Assembly: GCA_009377445.1 (NCBI GenBank)
Contig: WHUA01000003.1
Span: forward strand, 248,001 to 312,000
Direction of reading: 5' to 3'
DNA length: 64,000 nucleotides
DNA from: Alphaproteobacteria bacterium
GTDB lineage: Bacteria; Pseudomonadota; Alphaproteobacteria; UBA8366
In this document: piece after piece, positions 63,988 to 64,000 of the stretch
How the letters are laid out: each line of letters begins with the position of its first letter
How positions within the stretch are numbered: the first letter of the stretch is position 1
Program-made: the position numbers and the translations under genes
The notes under the pieces: generated by a model
The model's input: the letters and a program-made list of their open reading frames with translations, nothing else
Told to the model about the DNA's origin: nothing
Databases searched by the model: none

Positions 63988-64000
63988 CGGTAAGCCCGCG

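Larger units (their letters stand above)
63013..64000 (+). mobile_element. IS1595-family insertion sequence (left part; right end outside window)
   Basis: Begins near 63013 where the REP arm is interrupted and continues past the transposase to the window edge. The left end carries a strong outward-to-gene promoter at 63025-63053. The terminal inverted repeats and target duplication cannot be confirmed because the right end is not in view. Confidence 0.75.

Overview
The window reads as chromosomal DNA of a G+C-rich alphaproteobacterium, probably of the Rhodospirillales/Hyphomicrobiales type. Lineage markers are the purC-purS-purQ-purL-bolA-grxD gene order, a DUF1476/ATPase zeta subunit near it, a class II DAHP synthase, small PurL with separate PurS and PurQ, and many paired acyl-CoA dehydrogenases. 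Genes are dense on both strands. I found 60 probable coding genes, one tRNA, one transposase and several families of short palindromic repeats. No CRISPR array, rRNA or replication origin was seen.

Layout. 1-3.8 kb: TauD-type dioxygenase, sfsA, map, radC, ridA. 3.9-9.1 kb: nitronate monooxygenase, alpha/beta hydrolase, a biotin-sulfoxide-reductase-like molybdoenzyme and a gamma carbonic anhydrase, separated by REP-like palindromes. 9.1-14.0 kb (minus strand): an accessory catabolic block with a ThDP-dependent lyase/decarboxylase, a formyl-CoA-transferase-like CoA transferase, a 4,5-dihydroxyphthalate-decarboxylase-like protein and a class II aldolase. 14.1-26.0 kb: purB, an exported repeat protein, the zeta subunit, a Tango2/NRDE protein, a pair of acyl-CoA dehydrogenases, then purCSQL, bolA and grxD. 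26.1-36.5 kb: LLM oxidoreductase, rpsD (with a clear promoter and terminator), trmJ, a RidA/amine-oxidase pair, an alpha/beta hydrolase, a 3-hydroxybutyrate-dehydrogenase-like SDR, cysS, nadE and a membrane protein. 36.6-49.3 kb: class II DAHP synthase, sirtuin, ArsM-like methyltransferase, LysR regulator with a divergent EamA exporter, gor, a succinate-semialdehyde dehydrogenase, glmS-glmU and gph.

49.5-50.5 kb holds tRNA-Val(CAC) followed by short coupled ORFs that look like a decayed phage insertion. 50.6-60.0 kb is accessory: a large alpha/beta hydrolase, two VOC proteins, a three-gene operon (DUF3604 protein, an alpha/beta-fold protein without its nucleophile, a TPR protein) and a triple-PAS histidine kinase with an altered ATP lid. 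60.2-62.9 kb carries a 51-codon gene and a second acyl-CoA dehydrogenase pair. The window ends inside an IS1595-family element whose left end appears to lie within a REP palindrome.

Working together: the pur genes make the FGAM synthase complex (PurS+PurQ+PurL) plus SAICAR synthetase and adenylosuccinate lyase; glmS/glmU make UDP-GlcNAc. The accessory enzymes (CoA transferase, ThDP lyase, acyl-CoA dehydrogenases, SDR, SSADH, hydrolases) suggest growth on varied organic acids. The least explained pieces are the 9.1-14.0 kb block, the DUF3604 operon and the repeat families. All function calls rest on motif recognition by eye; no database search was run.
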